Source: Actinomycetes bacterium (GTDB lineage Bacteria; Actinomycetota; Thermoleophilia; RBG-16-64-13). Taken from it: 7,987 bases of DNA. The translations under genes were made by a program, and so were the position numbers. Where the stretch lies: assembly GCA_021815245.1 (NCBI GenBank), contig JAKAHF010000074.1, positions 1-7,987 of the forward strand, in the 5' to 3' direction. The notes beneath the pieces were generated by a model, which was not told where the DNA came from, did no database searches, and saw only the letters and a list, made by a program, of their open reading frames with translations. Shown one piece after another: positions 1 through 5,843 of this stretch (positions are counted from its first letter, which is position 1; every line of letters starts with the position of its first letter).

Positions 1-1
1 T

Positions 2-52
2 CGATGCCGTCGTCTTCACGAGCGGGTCGACCGCCCGATGTTGGAGGGGTGA
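2..52 (+). CDS. Possible 3' end of an upstream gene (ABC ATPase expected)
   Basis: Reading frame 2 is open from the window edge and stops at TGA 50-52, just before the permease start at 58, and the permease Shine-Dalgarno lies inside this tail. In YtrA-type clusters the gene before the permease is normally the ABC ATP-binding subunit, so an ATPase C-terminus is expected here. Only about 16 residues are visible and they carry no diagnostic motif, so the identity comes from context alone. Confidence 0.22.
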   Translation, partial: RCRRLHERVDRPMLEG

Positions 53-57
53 TCACC

Positions 58-708
58 ATGCTCAGGCACTTGATCCACAAAGAACTGCGGCTCAGCACGC
101 ATCCAGCCCTGCTCTCATTTCTTCTGTTGCCCGCCTTGGTGCTCCTTCCCCAATGGCTGTACTACATCGCGTTCATCTATGTGTACATTCTGATAATGAT
201 CATCGCGCAGACCGACAAGGCCAACAACGATCTGATCTTCACCGCGCTCCTGCCCGTGCGCAAGAGGGATATCGTCACGGCACGCACGTGCGTCATCGTC
301 GGGTGGGAACTCGCCTACATCGTGGTGGCGGCAGTGTGCACGGTGGTCCGGCTGTGGTTCTACCCGATGGACAACACCGTCAGCATGAACGCGAATCTGG
401 CCTTCTATGGCACAGCGTTTCTCATGTACGCGATCTTCAACGCCATCTATGTGCCCGGCAGCTATAAGAGGCCCTACCGCATGTTGTGGCCTCTGCTCGG
501 AGGCTCGCTGATCTCACTGGTTTTCACAGCGGCCGTCAACACCGTTGTCGTCGCGGTTCCGGCGGTGGCGGGGCTCTTCAACGATCGGACATGGGGGCAC
601 CTGCCCTACCAACTCGCCGCCTTCGTGGTCGGGCTGGCCGCGTTCGCAGGCGCGACGCTCTGGGCCAACAAGAAAGCGGCCGCCAATCTCGAGATGGTCG
701 ACCTCTAA
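58..708 (+). CDS. ABC-2 type transporter permease (six-helix membrane subunit)
   Basis: A 216-residue integral membrane protein, probably the membrane subunit of an ABC exporter of the ABC-2 family (ABC2_membrane_5-like). The start ATG at 58 is chosen because GGAGGGG at 43-49 is a well-placed Shine-Dalgarno; the frame is also open further upstream (ATG at 4). Hydrophobic segments lie at about residues 17-31, 33-50, 77-98, 114-133, 143-173 and 184-202. Between helices 2 and 3 a polar stretch reads NDLIFTALLPVRKRDIVTAR (57-76), which matches the family pattern in which a short 'LPVxRxxIVxAR' loop follows the second helix. The ATP-binding partner should lie just upstream, outside the window. The substrate cannot be told; relatives near YtrA regulators are often linked to cell-wall stress or antimicrobial peptides. 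A GntR gene follows 22 nt downstream on the same strand, so the two are probably one operon. Confidence 0.85.
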   Translation: MLRHLIHKELRLSTHPALLSFLLLPALVLLPQWLYYIAFIYVYILIMIIAQTDKANNDLIFTALLPVRKRDIVTARTCVIVGWELAYIVVAAVCTVVRLWFYPMDNTVSMNANLAFYGTAFLMYAIFNAIYVPGSYKRPYRMLWPLLGGSLISLVFTAAVNTVVVAVPAVAGLFNDRTWGHLPYQLAAFVVGLAAFAGATLWANKKAAANLEMVDL

Positions 709-730
709 CCGAAGGCTGGACCCGCAATCA

Positions 731-1099
731 ATGGACATAATCGTTTCCGCCGCTTCGGGGACGCCGATCTACCAGCAGATCGCCAACCAGATCTCGGCAC
801 AGATCCTCAAGGGCGAACTCGAGCCGGGCGCCGCGCTCCCGCCCATACGCACCATCGCCCGCCAGCTCGAAGTGAGCGTGATCACCGTGAAGAAGGCCTG
901 GGAGGAACTGGAGCACGGCGGCTTCATCTATGGAGTCGTCGGGCGAGGCAGCTTCGTCTCCGACCGACACGGAGACGAGCTCGACGACAAGCGCGACCAG
1001 CTGGCGCGGGCGCGCATGGAGAGAGACCTCCCCTTCTACCGGGAACTGGGGCTGACGGCCGACGAGGTGGTCGAGCTGGTGCGGCGACTGTATGGGTAA
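731..1099 (+). CDS. GntR-family transcriptional regulator, YtrA subfamily
   Basis: A 122-residue DNA-binding repressor. Residues 11-78 form a GntR winged helix-turn-helix: TPIYQQIANQI is the first helix, LPPIRTIARQLEVSVITVKK (36-55) is the recognition helix-turn-helix, and GGFIYGVVGRGSFVS is the wing. The remaining 44 residues are a short, mostly helical tail without a ligand-binding domain, which defines the YtrA subfamily; such proteins usually control the adjacent ABC transporter genes. The ATG at 731 is the natural start because the family begins only a few residues before this first helix. The ribosome site is poor (AAGGCTGGA ends 11 nt upstream), so translation may be coupled to the permease. 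The order is unusual: YtrA regulators usually come first in the operon, whereas here the gene follows the permease. Confidence 0.92.
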   Translation: MDIIVSAASGTPIYQQIANQISAQILKGELEPGAALPPIRTIARQLEVSVITVKKAWEELEHGGFIYGVVGRGSFVSDRHGDELDDKRDQLARARMERDLPFYRELGLTADEVVELVRRLYG

Positions 1100-1102
1100 C
1101 AG

Positions 1103-1119
1103 CGGCCACGCCGGGGCCG
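1103..1119. terminator. Weak hairpin between convergent genes
   Basis: CGGCC (1103-1107) and GGCCG (1115-1119) form a five-pair GC stem with a seven-base loop, four nt after the GntR stop. There is no T-tract on either side, so this may be a factor-dependent end or chance. It is the only candidate stop signal seen between the GntR gene and the convergent toxin gene. Confidence 0.25.
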
Positions 1120-1159
1120 AGGTGTAAGACCACGGAGGCGACAATCGGAGAGCGCGCCC

Positions 1160-1594
1160 CTAGAAGAAGGTCTCGCACTCCATTCCCAACGCCCGGGCGG
1201 CCTGAGCCATCACTCCGTCGGCGGTGGCCAACGTCGTGATGCCGGCCGCCTGCATGATGCCGAGATGTAGCGCGTCCAGACTGCGCAGGGGGATTTCCGG
1301 GTGTGAGCCGATCATCGATTCCGCGATCAGGAACGATTCCGTGGTGTGAGGGAGCAGCACGAGATGGCCCCCGGCTATGTCGCCGTCGAAGGTGGCGATC
1401 ACTTTGCCTTGCGTCAGAAGATCGATGTGCCCCTCCCTTACTCGCCGGGCCGCGAGCGACTTCATCTCGACCTTGGTGAGAAGGCTGATGTACGCGGGAA
1501 AGACCGACTTCAGGTAGTTCTCGACATCCTCGGATCGGGCTTTGTTCACGTACCACTTGGCGAGGGCGCTCGTGTCGAAGTAGGCGCTCGGCAC
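1160..1594 (-). CDS. PIN-domain ribonuclease toxin, VapC-like
   Basis: A 144-residue PIN-domain protein, the toxin of a type II toxin-antitoxin module; VapC-type toxins are Mg2+-dependent RNases that cut tRNA or rRNA. The four acidic metal-binding positions of the fold are all visible: D7 (YFDTSALAKWY), E43 (LTKVEMKS), D107 (RSLDALHL) and D126 (ATADGVM). The length is typical of full-length VapC and nothing is missing, so it should be active. The start is GTG at 1594-1592, two nt after the antitoxin stop. A purine-rich Shine-Dalgarno (GAGAGAGG) lies in the last codons of the antitoxin gene, so translation is coupled. The RNA target cannot be read from the sequence. Confidence 0.93.
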   Translation of the reverse strand: MPSAYFDTSALAKWYVNKARSEDVENYLKSVFPAYISLLTKVEMKSLAARRVREGHIDLLTQGKVIATFDGDIAGGHLVLLPHTTESFLIAESMIGSHPEIPLRSLDALHLGIMQAAGITTLATADGVMAQAARALGMECETFF

Positions 1595-1596
1595 GG

Positions 1597-1824
1597 CTAG
1601 CCTCTCTCGCGATCCTGTCTGACGAGTTCCTCACTCGGGACCGACAGGTACGGCATGCCGGCGCGCAGCTCGGCATGACTCGGAGCCGATCGGGACGGAC
1701 CCGGGGCCACGAGCTTGGCAAGGACGCGACCGTGACGGGTGATGAGGATCTCGCGGTCGCTCTCGACGATCTCTCCCAGTGAGGACAGCGAGTCTCTCAA
1801 TTGCCGGATGGACATGGTGCGCAT
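1597..1824 (-). CDS. Antitoxin, Phd/YefM family
   Basis: A 75-residue antitoxin partner of the downstream PIN toxin. The N-terminal half, SIRQLRDSLSSLGEIVESD followed by REILITRHGRVLAKLVAP, is the Phd/YefM-type DNA-binding and dimerisation fold. The C-terminal part (about 43-75), proline- and charge-rich, would wrap the toxin and block its active site. The start is taken as ATG 1824-1822 because GGGGTGG lies five nt upstream. A longer form from 1890 is open but would run through the promoter and operator, and ATG 1815 has no ribosome site. Antitoxin first, toxin second, with a two-nt gap, is the normal order. These antitoxins usually repress their own promoter, and the inverted repeat upstream suits that. 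Confidence 0.9.
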   Translation of the reverse strand: MRTMSIRQLRDSLSSLGEIVESDREILITRHGRVLAKLVAPGPSRSAPSHAELRAGMPYLSVPSEELVRQDRERG

Positions 1825-1844
1825 GTCGCCACCCCATGTGGGAC

Positions 1845-1892
1845 TTGTGTCACATTTTATTGTTTTGTAGCACAACTCGGTGGGTCGCACAA
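1845..1892 (-). promoter_or_regulatory. Toxin-antitoxin promoter with candidate operator
   Basis: Read on the minus strand, TTGTGC (1892-1887) and TACAAA (1869-1864) are a -35/-10 pair with a 17-nt spacer, giving a leader of about 30 nt before the antitoxin ATG. An imperfect inverted repeat, TTGTGCTAC (1875-1867) and GTGACACAA (1853-1845), has seven of nine positions symmetric and half-site centres 22 bp apart, about two helical turns. It covers the -10 box and the likely start point, where an antitoxin-toxin complex would block transcription. The region is clearly more AT-rich than its surroundings. Autorepression is inferred from the family. Confidence 0.5.
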
Positions 1893-1898
1893 ATAGTC

Positions 1899-1937
1899 CC
1901 GGCAGGTCGCCGGCGTCACAGCGGCCGGAAACCGCTG
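1899..1937 (-). terminator. Tandem hairpins downstream of the propeller gene
   Basis: Two stem-loops stand side by side. One is CAGCGG/CCGCTG (1919-1924 with 1932-1937, seven-base loop), which can extend by TCA/TGA past one bulged base. The other is CCGGC/GCCGG (1899-1903 with 1909-1913, five-base loop), followed on the minus strand by GACTATTTGT. They lie about 90-130 nt after the stop of the repeat protein gene and just before the toxin-antitoxin promoter, where a terminator is expected. The T-tract is poor. Nothing else was recognised in the gene-free stretch 1938-2029. Confidence 0.35.
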
Positions 1938-2029
1938 ATGATGACTGGCTAGCTCACAGGAATGTCAGCGAGAACGCATAGCGACGTCTGACGACCGGCG
2001 GAATCGCCTCACAAGTCCGACCCGCGCCC

Positions 2030-3358
2030 CTATCTCCAATCGTCCAGCCGAATGCCGCTCGCACCCCAGAGCAGCGCACCGCCGCTGTCGACCTTCTGCA
2101 CCCAGGACTCTCCCGTCCACCTGTCGGCCACCGCGAAGTAGGTGGCAGCGTCACTGCCCAGGACGATCGACTGCAGAAAACCCGAGTCCATAGCGACACC
2201 CTCTGCCGGCCACACTTCGTTGCCCGCCGCGCCGATGCGCTGCACGTGACATGTGGCGGCATCGCCCTCGCGCAGCACGACGATTCCGCCCGCGTGGTCG
2301 CTACGCGCATAGAGGTTGGGTTCGCTCACCGTTGAGTCGTCTGCCCCCGTCTCGCCCAGGTACAGCCCGTTCGGTCCCCAGAGTTCCGTCCCCTGGGGGT
2401 CGACATGGTGGGCAGACAGAGACTGCCCGTCGCTGACGAAGAGAAAGACCCCGCCTTCGCCGTCGCCGTCGATGCTCGAAAGGGAGGGCGCGGCACGAGT
2501 CCACAGAGTCTTGCCGGCGGCATCGATGCCGCAGATCCGCGTTTGTGGCGATGACCACCCATGCGTCCAGAAGACCACGGCTCCGCCGAATCCATTCGGT
2601 GCGACATCCAACCGGTACCCTGAAGCCTCCGGGATCTGACCCGATGGGTCGCCTTCCTGCAGCGTGGTAGTCTCCGACCACACAACCGCTCCTGACTGGT
2701 CGAACGCCTGCAGGTTGATGGCCCCCGTGCCGGTTTCCACCCAAACCACCCACGTGTCGCCGCGCTCGTCGCACATAGCCGCAAAACCCGCGACGTCGGC
2801 TATCTGAGGCTGTTCTTCCCTCCTAAGGAGACTGCCGTCTTCGCCCAACATCAGAGACCGAAGACCACCGTCCGCGTCGATCCACCCCACCCAGGTCCCC
2901 ACTCCCTCGTGGTATTCGGCGACGCAACCGGGGCCGACGGCGAACGGTCCGGCTCGCCAGACTCGATCACCGTCGCCATCGAGTTTTTCGGCGAAGAACT
3001 GACCCCCATACGACCAGAATGCCGTGACGTTGCCGTAGCCGTCAGCGACCAAACGCGGCACCGCGATCCTTCCCACCTGCGGCTGCTCACGATCGAGGCG
3101 AACGCCCTTCTTGCCCCAGAGTCTCTCTCCCGAAGGGCCCAGCTTCTGCACGTAGGTGTCGGGAGCGGCTGCCAGTTTGCCCCTCGTAGTGTCGTGATCG
3201 CCGACTTGATAGGCGACGAACACATTCCCCTGGGCGTCGTGGGCGATCACCGGATCCAGAATGGGATAGGCGGGCGGATAGCCGATGCAACCGACTGACG
3301 CCGGCCATAGAACGACAAACAAGACTAGTGCTGCAAGGACGACCCTGCAGTACTTCAT
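2030..3358 (-). CDS. Exported eight-repeat probable beta-propeller protein (possible lipoprotein)
   Basis: A 442-residue secreted or membrane-tethered protein of unknown function. The N-terminus is a signal peptide (MKYCRVV, then a hydrophobic run to residue 19) ending in SVGC with C24, a weak lipobox: the Gly at -1 fits but Ser at -3 is unusual. The rest carries eight copies of a unit of pattern D/G-x-x-G-x-x-x-W-x-x-x-G-x-x-L, with the tryptophan at 81, 134, 227, 286, 327, 383 and 431; a third, degenerate copy (RSLMLGEDGSLLRREEQP, 167-184) has Arg there. Each unit is preceded by a strand-like GGxxVxFW or GNVFVAY segment. Spacing of 41-59 residues suits an eight-bladed propeller. No catalytic motif is seen. 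The start ATG has GGGGGGTGG just upstream. The gene follows the sigma/anti-sigma pair on the same strand after 162 nt and may belong to its regulon; that link is inference. Confidence 0.72.
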   Translation of the reverse strand: MKYCRVVLAALVLFVVLWPASVGCIGYPPAYPILDPVIAHDAQGNVFVAYQVGDHDTTRGKLAAAPDTYVQKLGPSGERLWGKKGVRLDREQPQVGRIAVPRLVADGYGNVTAFWSYGGQFFAEKLDGDGDRVWRAGPFAVGPGCVAEYHEGVGTWVGWIDADGGLRSLMLGEDGSLLRREEQPQIADVAGFAAMCDERGDTWVVWVETGTGAINLQAFDQSGAVVWSETTTLQEGDPSGQIPEASGYRLDVAPNGFGGAVVFWTHGWSSPQTRICGIDAAGKTLWTRAAPSLSSIDGDGEGGVFLFVSDGQSLSAHHVDPQGTELWGPNGLYLGETGADDSTVSEPNLYARSDHAGGIVVLREGDAATCHVQRIGAAGNEVWPAEGVAMDSGFLQSIVLGSDAATYFAVADRWTGESWVQKVDSGGALLWGASGIRLDDWR

Positions 3359-3420
3359 GACTCCACCCCCCGGTCGGCCCCATTGCTCCGCACACGTTCA
3401 GTCTACGCTAGGGCCTGCGA

Positions 3421-3443
3421 CCAGACCAGTCAGGCTGGTTTGG
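3421..3443. repeat. Inverted repeat upstream of the propeller gene
   Basis: CCAGACCAG (3421-3429) and CTGGTTTGG (3435-3443) form a nine-pair stem with one G-U or A-C position and a five-base loop. It sits 63-85 nt upstream of the propeller ATG. It may be an operator, a leader hairpin or part of a terminator; no T-tract follows on either strand. No convincing -35/-10 pair was found for the propeller gene. Confidence 0.4.
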
Positions 3444-3468
3444 GGCCGTATGCTCTTCACATACTGCA

Positions 3469-3490
3469 GAGGCGAGGTGGCTGTCGCCTC
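3469..3490 (-). terminator. Candidate terminator hairpin after the anti-sigma gene
   Basis: GAGGCGA (3469-3475) and TCGCCTC (3484-3490) are perfectly complementary, with an eight-base loop. The hairpin begins 31 nt past the stop of the anti-sigma gene on the minus strand. No T-run follows (minus strand continues TGCAGTATGTG), so termination would be weak or factor-dependent and some read-through into the propeller gene is possible. Confidence 0.35.
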
Positions 3491-3520
3491 CCTAGACGCC
3501 GGGCAGCGACGATCTGTGGC

Positions 3521-5047
3521 TCACTCCCACAAAGCCAGCCATGCGTTCGACGAGGAAGAAACGTATCCCGTCGAGGACCTTCTTCCCAACAGCACCTTGA
3601 CCGCGTGGTCACCTTGTGCCAGGTCGAAGCTGACTGCTGCCGTTACCGACTCTCCGGGCTGAAGCGTCACGACATCCAAGAACTCGTGTCCAGCCAGCGT
3701 CTCACCTGGACCGCCGATCCCCCCCGTGCTGCCGCTGCTGTTTCCCATCACAGAGAATTCCCCGCACGAGCAGGTGAGCGGCTCACTACCGGTGTTGGTG
3801 ATCGTCACCAGGCTGGCGACCACCAGACGTACGGAGGGCATATGCGATCCGGCAGGTACGTCGACCGTTTCTTCACGTAGCTCAACTGGTTGCTCGACCT
3901 TGATCGTCCGTCCATCGAGAACGGCCTCCTCGCCCCAGGCAAGCCTGGGCCCCTGCCCCTGGACCGTGCTCGCGCTCGTCATCGCAATAGCGGCCGCCAT
4001 CAGCTGGGAGTTGGTTCCAACTGCGCTCGGCGGATTGCCGCCTTCGCCGTCTCGCGTATCTTTGAGGGCTATGTGACCTTCGTCCGGAGAACCGATGCCG
4101 ATAACGAGCTCGCCGCCATCCACCAGGAGAAGAACGATCTGATCCGGCCCCCAGCTCTCCGGGTAGCCCTCCGAATAGACCAGGGTGGTCTGCTCGTAGA
4201 CATCGATGAAGGCTTGAAGATCGGCGGCCTCGGGCACGTAGCCCTGGATGAGTGGTTCACCACCATTCGGACTATTGATGCACACCTCGACCGCCAGCAC
4301 GTCCTCGACTCGTAGCGAAGGCAGCTCCTTGAGGACCGGATAGCCCAGTTCTGGGCTTATCGTCTCCGGCCCCCAGACCGCCAGGTCCTCAGCACCTGAG
4401 TCGCTCGTGTAGGCAACGGTGCCGGCTGCCGCGCCGTCGTCAGCGTAGAAGTCGAGCCGGCCTGAAGATATGGCGCCGGGTTCGAGTTCCAGCCCGTGAG
4501 CAATAAGACTGTATCGATGCCCGTCCTCGGCCAGGGCAAGGAACCGTTGCAGCTCCACCGTCCGAGTCTCAGACGTGGTGTTGGTGATGACGTACTGAGA
4601 ACGCAGTCGCCAATCGTTTCGCTCACCGTCGAAGGAGAGGACCTCGTTGGGATCGGCCTCGGTGAACGGCGCCCAGGTGGGCATGACGGTCACCGTGATG
4701 TCGAGACCGTCGATGTTGACGGTCTGCCCGTAGTTTAACCGGTGCGTAGCGTCGACCACGGGTAGTGAAGACCCAGTCTCGATGGTGCCCATGTGGTCGT
4801 CGGTGATGACCAACACGCTGTGGTCCTCACTCAAGCGCTCGACCAGTGCATGCACGCCGAAGCCCAGCGCGACCAGAACCGCCGCGACGAGCACGGCCGC
4901 AGACGCGATACGAACGGGGCTGAACGATCGCTTGAGCTGGGCCGACCTATCCCCGTGCTTTCGATGCAACGCGTCCCAAACGCCTGCCTCCCCCACCTCA
5001 GGCGCCAGACGGTGGAGAGCGGCTCTCAATTCCTGGTCACTGATCAT
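3521..5047 (-). CDS. Membrane-anchored probable anti-sigma factor with large external domains
   Basis: A 508-residue single-pass membrane protein, probably the anti-sigma factor of the ECF sigma encoded just upstream. Its ATG overlaps the sigma stop as ATGA (5047-5044). Residues 1-45 are a short cytoplasmic part (MISDQELRAALHRLAPEVGE..., charged, helical), and 46-66 are the membrane helix (RIASAAVLVAAVLVALGFGV). The outside region has three parts. Residues about 103-225 and 367-490 each carry an immunoglobulin-like DUF4352-type pattern (VITNTTSETRTV at 153-164, VTITNTGSEPLTCSCGEFSV at 414-433, each with a later LEPG or LQPG turn). Between them, about 240-330 is an alpha/beta part (LAVEVCIN...VLLLVDGGELVIGIGS). 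The cytoplasmic part lacks the HxxxCxxC zinc motif of classic anti-sigma domains, so the anti-sigma role rests on gene order and topology. The signal sensed is unknown. C426 and C428 (TCSC) lie outside the membrane. Confidence 0.7.
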   Translation of the reverse strand: MISDQELRAALHRLAPEVGEAGVWDALHRKHGDRSAQLKRSFSPVRIASAAVLVAAVLVALGFGVHALVERLSEDHSVLVITDDHMGTIETGSSLPVVDATHRLNYGQTVNIDGLDITVTVMPTWAPFTEADPNEVLSFDGERNDWRLRSQYVITNTTSETRTVELQRFLALAEDGHRYSLIAHGLELEPGAISSGRLDFYADDGAAAGTVAYTSDSGAEDLAVWGPETISPELGYPVLKELPSLRVEDVLAVEVCINSPNGGEPLIQGYVPEAADLQAFIDVYEQTTLVYSEGYPESWGPDQIVLLLVDGGELVIGIGSPDEGHIALKDTRDGEGGNPPSAVGTNSQLMAAAIAMTSASTVQGQGPRLAWGEEAVLDGRTIKVEQPVELREETVDVPAGSHMPSVRLVVASLVTITNTGSEPLTCSCGEFSVMGNSSGSTGGIGGPGETLAGHEFLDVVTLQPGESVTAAVSFDLAQGDHAVKVLLGRRSSTGYVSSSSNAWLALWE

Positions 5048-5589
5048 TCGTCCACCTCGAGTCTCTTTCGGAGTGCCTCTCGCGCTCGATGGAGGTGTTG
5101 ATTCACGGCTCCCTCCGTGATGCCCATCGCGTCCGCCACTTCGGCCACAGAGAGATCCGCCAGGTAGAAGAGAACCACGGCAGTGCGCTGCTTGAGCGGT
5201 AGCCTGTCAAGCGCGTCCTTCAGGGCAAGATCTGTCGCTCGAGCTGCCGTTGGTGCCTCGCCTGCCTGAAGCTGGAGACGAAGGAGGGCGCGAGTCCGGC
5301 GGGCGAGAGCTCGGCGCTGATTGGAGAGCCGGTTGAGAGCCACGCGCCGGATCCAAGCGGCCGGGTCATCGTATGTGCTGATCCTGTCCCAGTGCCGCTC
5401 CAATTCCAGAAAGGCGTCGCCCACCGCGTCGGCAGCCATGTCCTTGCTACCGCCACTGATGAGAGCGAGCGATTGTACAAGTGTGCGGTAGTGGGCCCGG
5501 AAGAGGGCTTCAGGAGAAGATGCGTCTATCGCCGCGAGAGTCGGCAACAGTCTGTCGCGGCTTCCGGCACCGAGTCCTAGTTCCGCCAT
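5044..5589 (-). CDS. RNA polymerase ECF-type sigma factor
   Basis: A 181-residue sigma-70-family protein of the extracytoplasmic-function group, which directs RNA polymerase to a small set of promoters. Region 2 spans about residues 25-93 (EALFRAHYRTLVQSLALI, then MAADAVGDAFLELERHWDRI and AAWIRRVALNRLSNQRR), covering core binding and -10 recognition. Region 4 spans about 122-177, with LPLKQRTAVVLFYLADLSVA and helix-turn-helix VAEVADAMGITEGAVNQHLH for -35 recognition. Regions 1 and 3 are absent, as expected for ECF factors. The start is ATG 5589-5587; the frame stays open to 5676, but only this ATG has a strong Shine-Dalgarno and it gives the usual family length. The downstream membrane gene overlaps by 4 nt and is the likely antagonist. 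No convincing promoter, including an ECF-like self-recognised one, was seen upstream. Confidence 0.92.
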   Translation of the reverse strand: MAELGLGAGSRDRLLPTLAAIDASSPEALFRAHYRTLVQSLALISGGSKDMAADAVGDAFLELERHWDRISTYDDPAAWIRRVALNRLSNQRRALARRTRALLRLQLQAGEAPTAARATDLALKDALDRLPLKQRTAVVLFYLADLSVAEVADAMGITEGAVNQHLHRAREALRKRLEVDE

Positions 5590-5590
5590 G

Positions 5591-5600
5591 CCACCCCCCG
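5591..5600 (-). promoter_or_regulatory. Ribosome binding site fixing the sigma factor start
   Basis: CGGGGGGTGG on the minus strand ends two nt before the ATG at 5589, and decides this start over upstream in-frame codons as far as 5676. The identical ten bases (3372-3363) precede the propeller gene start. Confidence 0.6.
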
Positions 5601-5713
5601 TGTCGATTCCTGCGCTTCCCCACTCAATACCACACCGCAAGAGATCTCCAGCTTGACACACGGGAGAACGAGTCATCGGAAGGCATAGCGGCCGCAGGGC
5701 AAGGGGACTCGAG

Positions 5714-5753
5714 AGTTGGTCAACATGTTGTCGCTATCGACAACGAGGTATGG
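5714..5753. repeat. Left copy of a 40-bp direct repeat with hairpin
   Basis: This copy begins AGTTGGTCAA and ends GAGGTATGG. It matches 7012-7051 at 28 of 40 positions without gaps: the first ten bases are identical, the last ten differ at one position. The middle is a perfect seven-pair stem GTTGTCG/CGACAAC (5727-5733 with 5738-5744) around CTAT. An additional perfect palindrome CAACATGTTG lies at 5721-5730. The copy sits between the end of the 376-residue gene and the sigma gene, so it may also serve as a terminator, though without a T-tract. Confidence 0.7.
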
Positions 5754-5843
5754 ACATAAGGAGACAACTTTTGAACCTGCGCGGGGAGGTCCGGCGACTC
5801 CTACAAGCCTAGACCTGCTCTCCCAACTGACGAGCACCGGTCC
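5751..5843 (-). other. Possible degenerate tRNA-like remnant
   Basis: On the minus strand, in tRNA order, lie GGAC (5843-5840), a D-arm-like AGTTGGGAGAGC (5828-5817), a T-arm-like GGTTCAAA (5777-5770) and GTCCA (5755-5751), the last running into the same CATACC that follows the real tRNA-Val. The stems do not close properly, the D-arm carries three extra bases, and the spacing is longer than in tRNA-Val. It overlaps the last codons of the 376-residue gene. It may be chance. Confidence 0.2.

Noticed and set aside
924..1721. Long minus-strand open frame over the GntR, toxin and antitoxin genes
   Set aside because: It is a shadow frame. Its translation is Arg/Ser/Pro-rich without domain character, and three well-supported genes occupy the same bases in other frames.
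1825..1890. Longer antitoxin from the start at 1890
   Set aside because: The added 22 residues are encoded by the AT-rich promoter and operator; the family begins at the MRTMSIRQLR segment.
3421..3490. Repeat array such as CRISPR
   Set aside because: Only two unrelated hairpins are present; there are no regularly spaced identical repeats anywhere in the window.
5590..5676. Longer sigma factor start at 5676
   Set aside because: The extra 29 residues are not family-like and the only strong ribosome site precedes ATG 5589.
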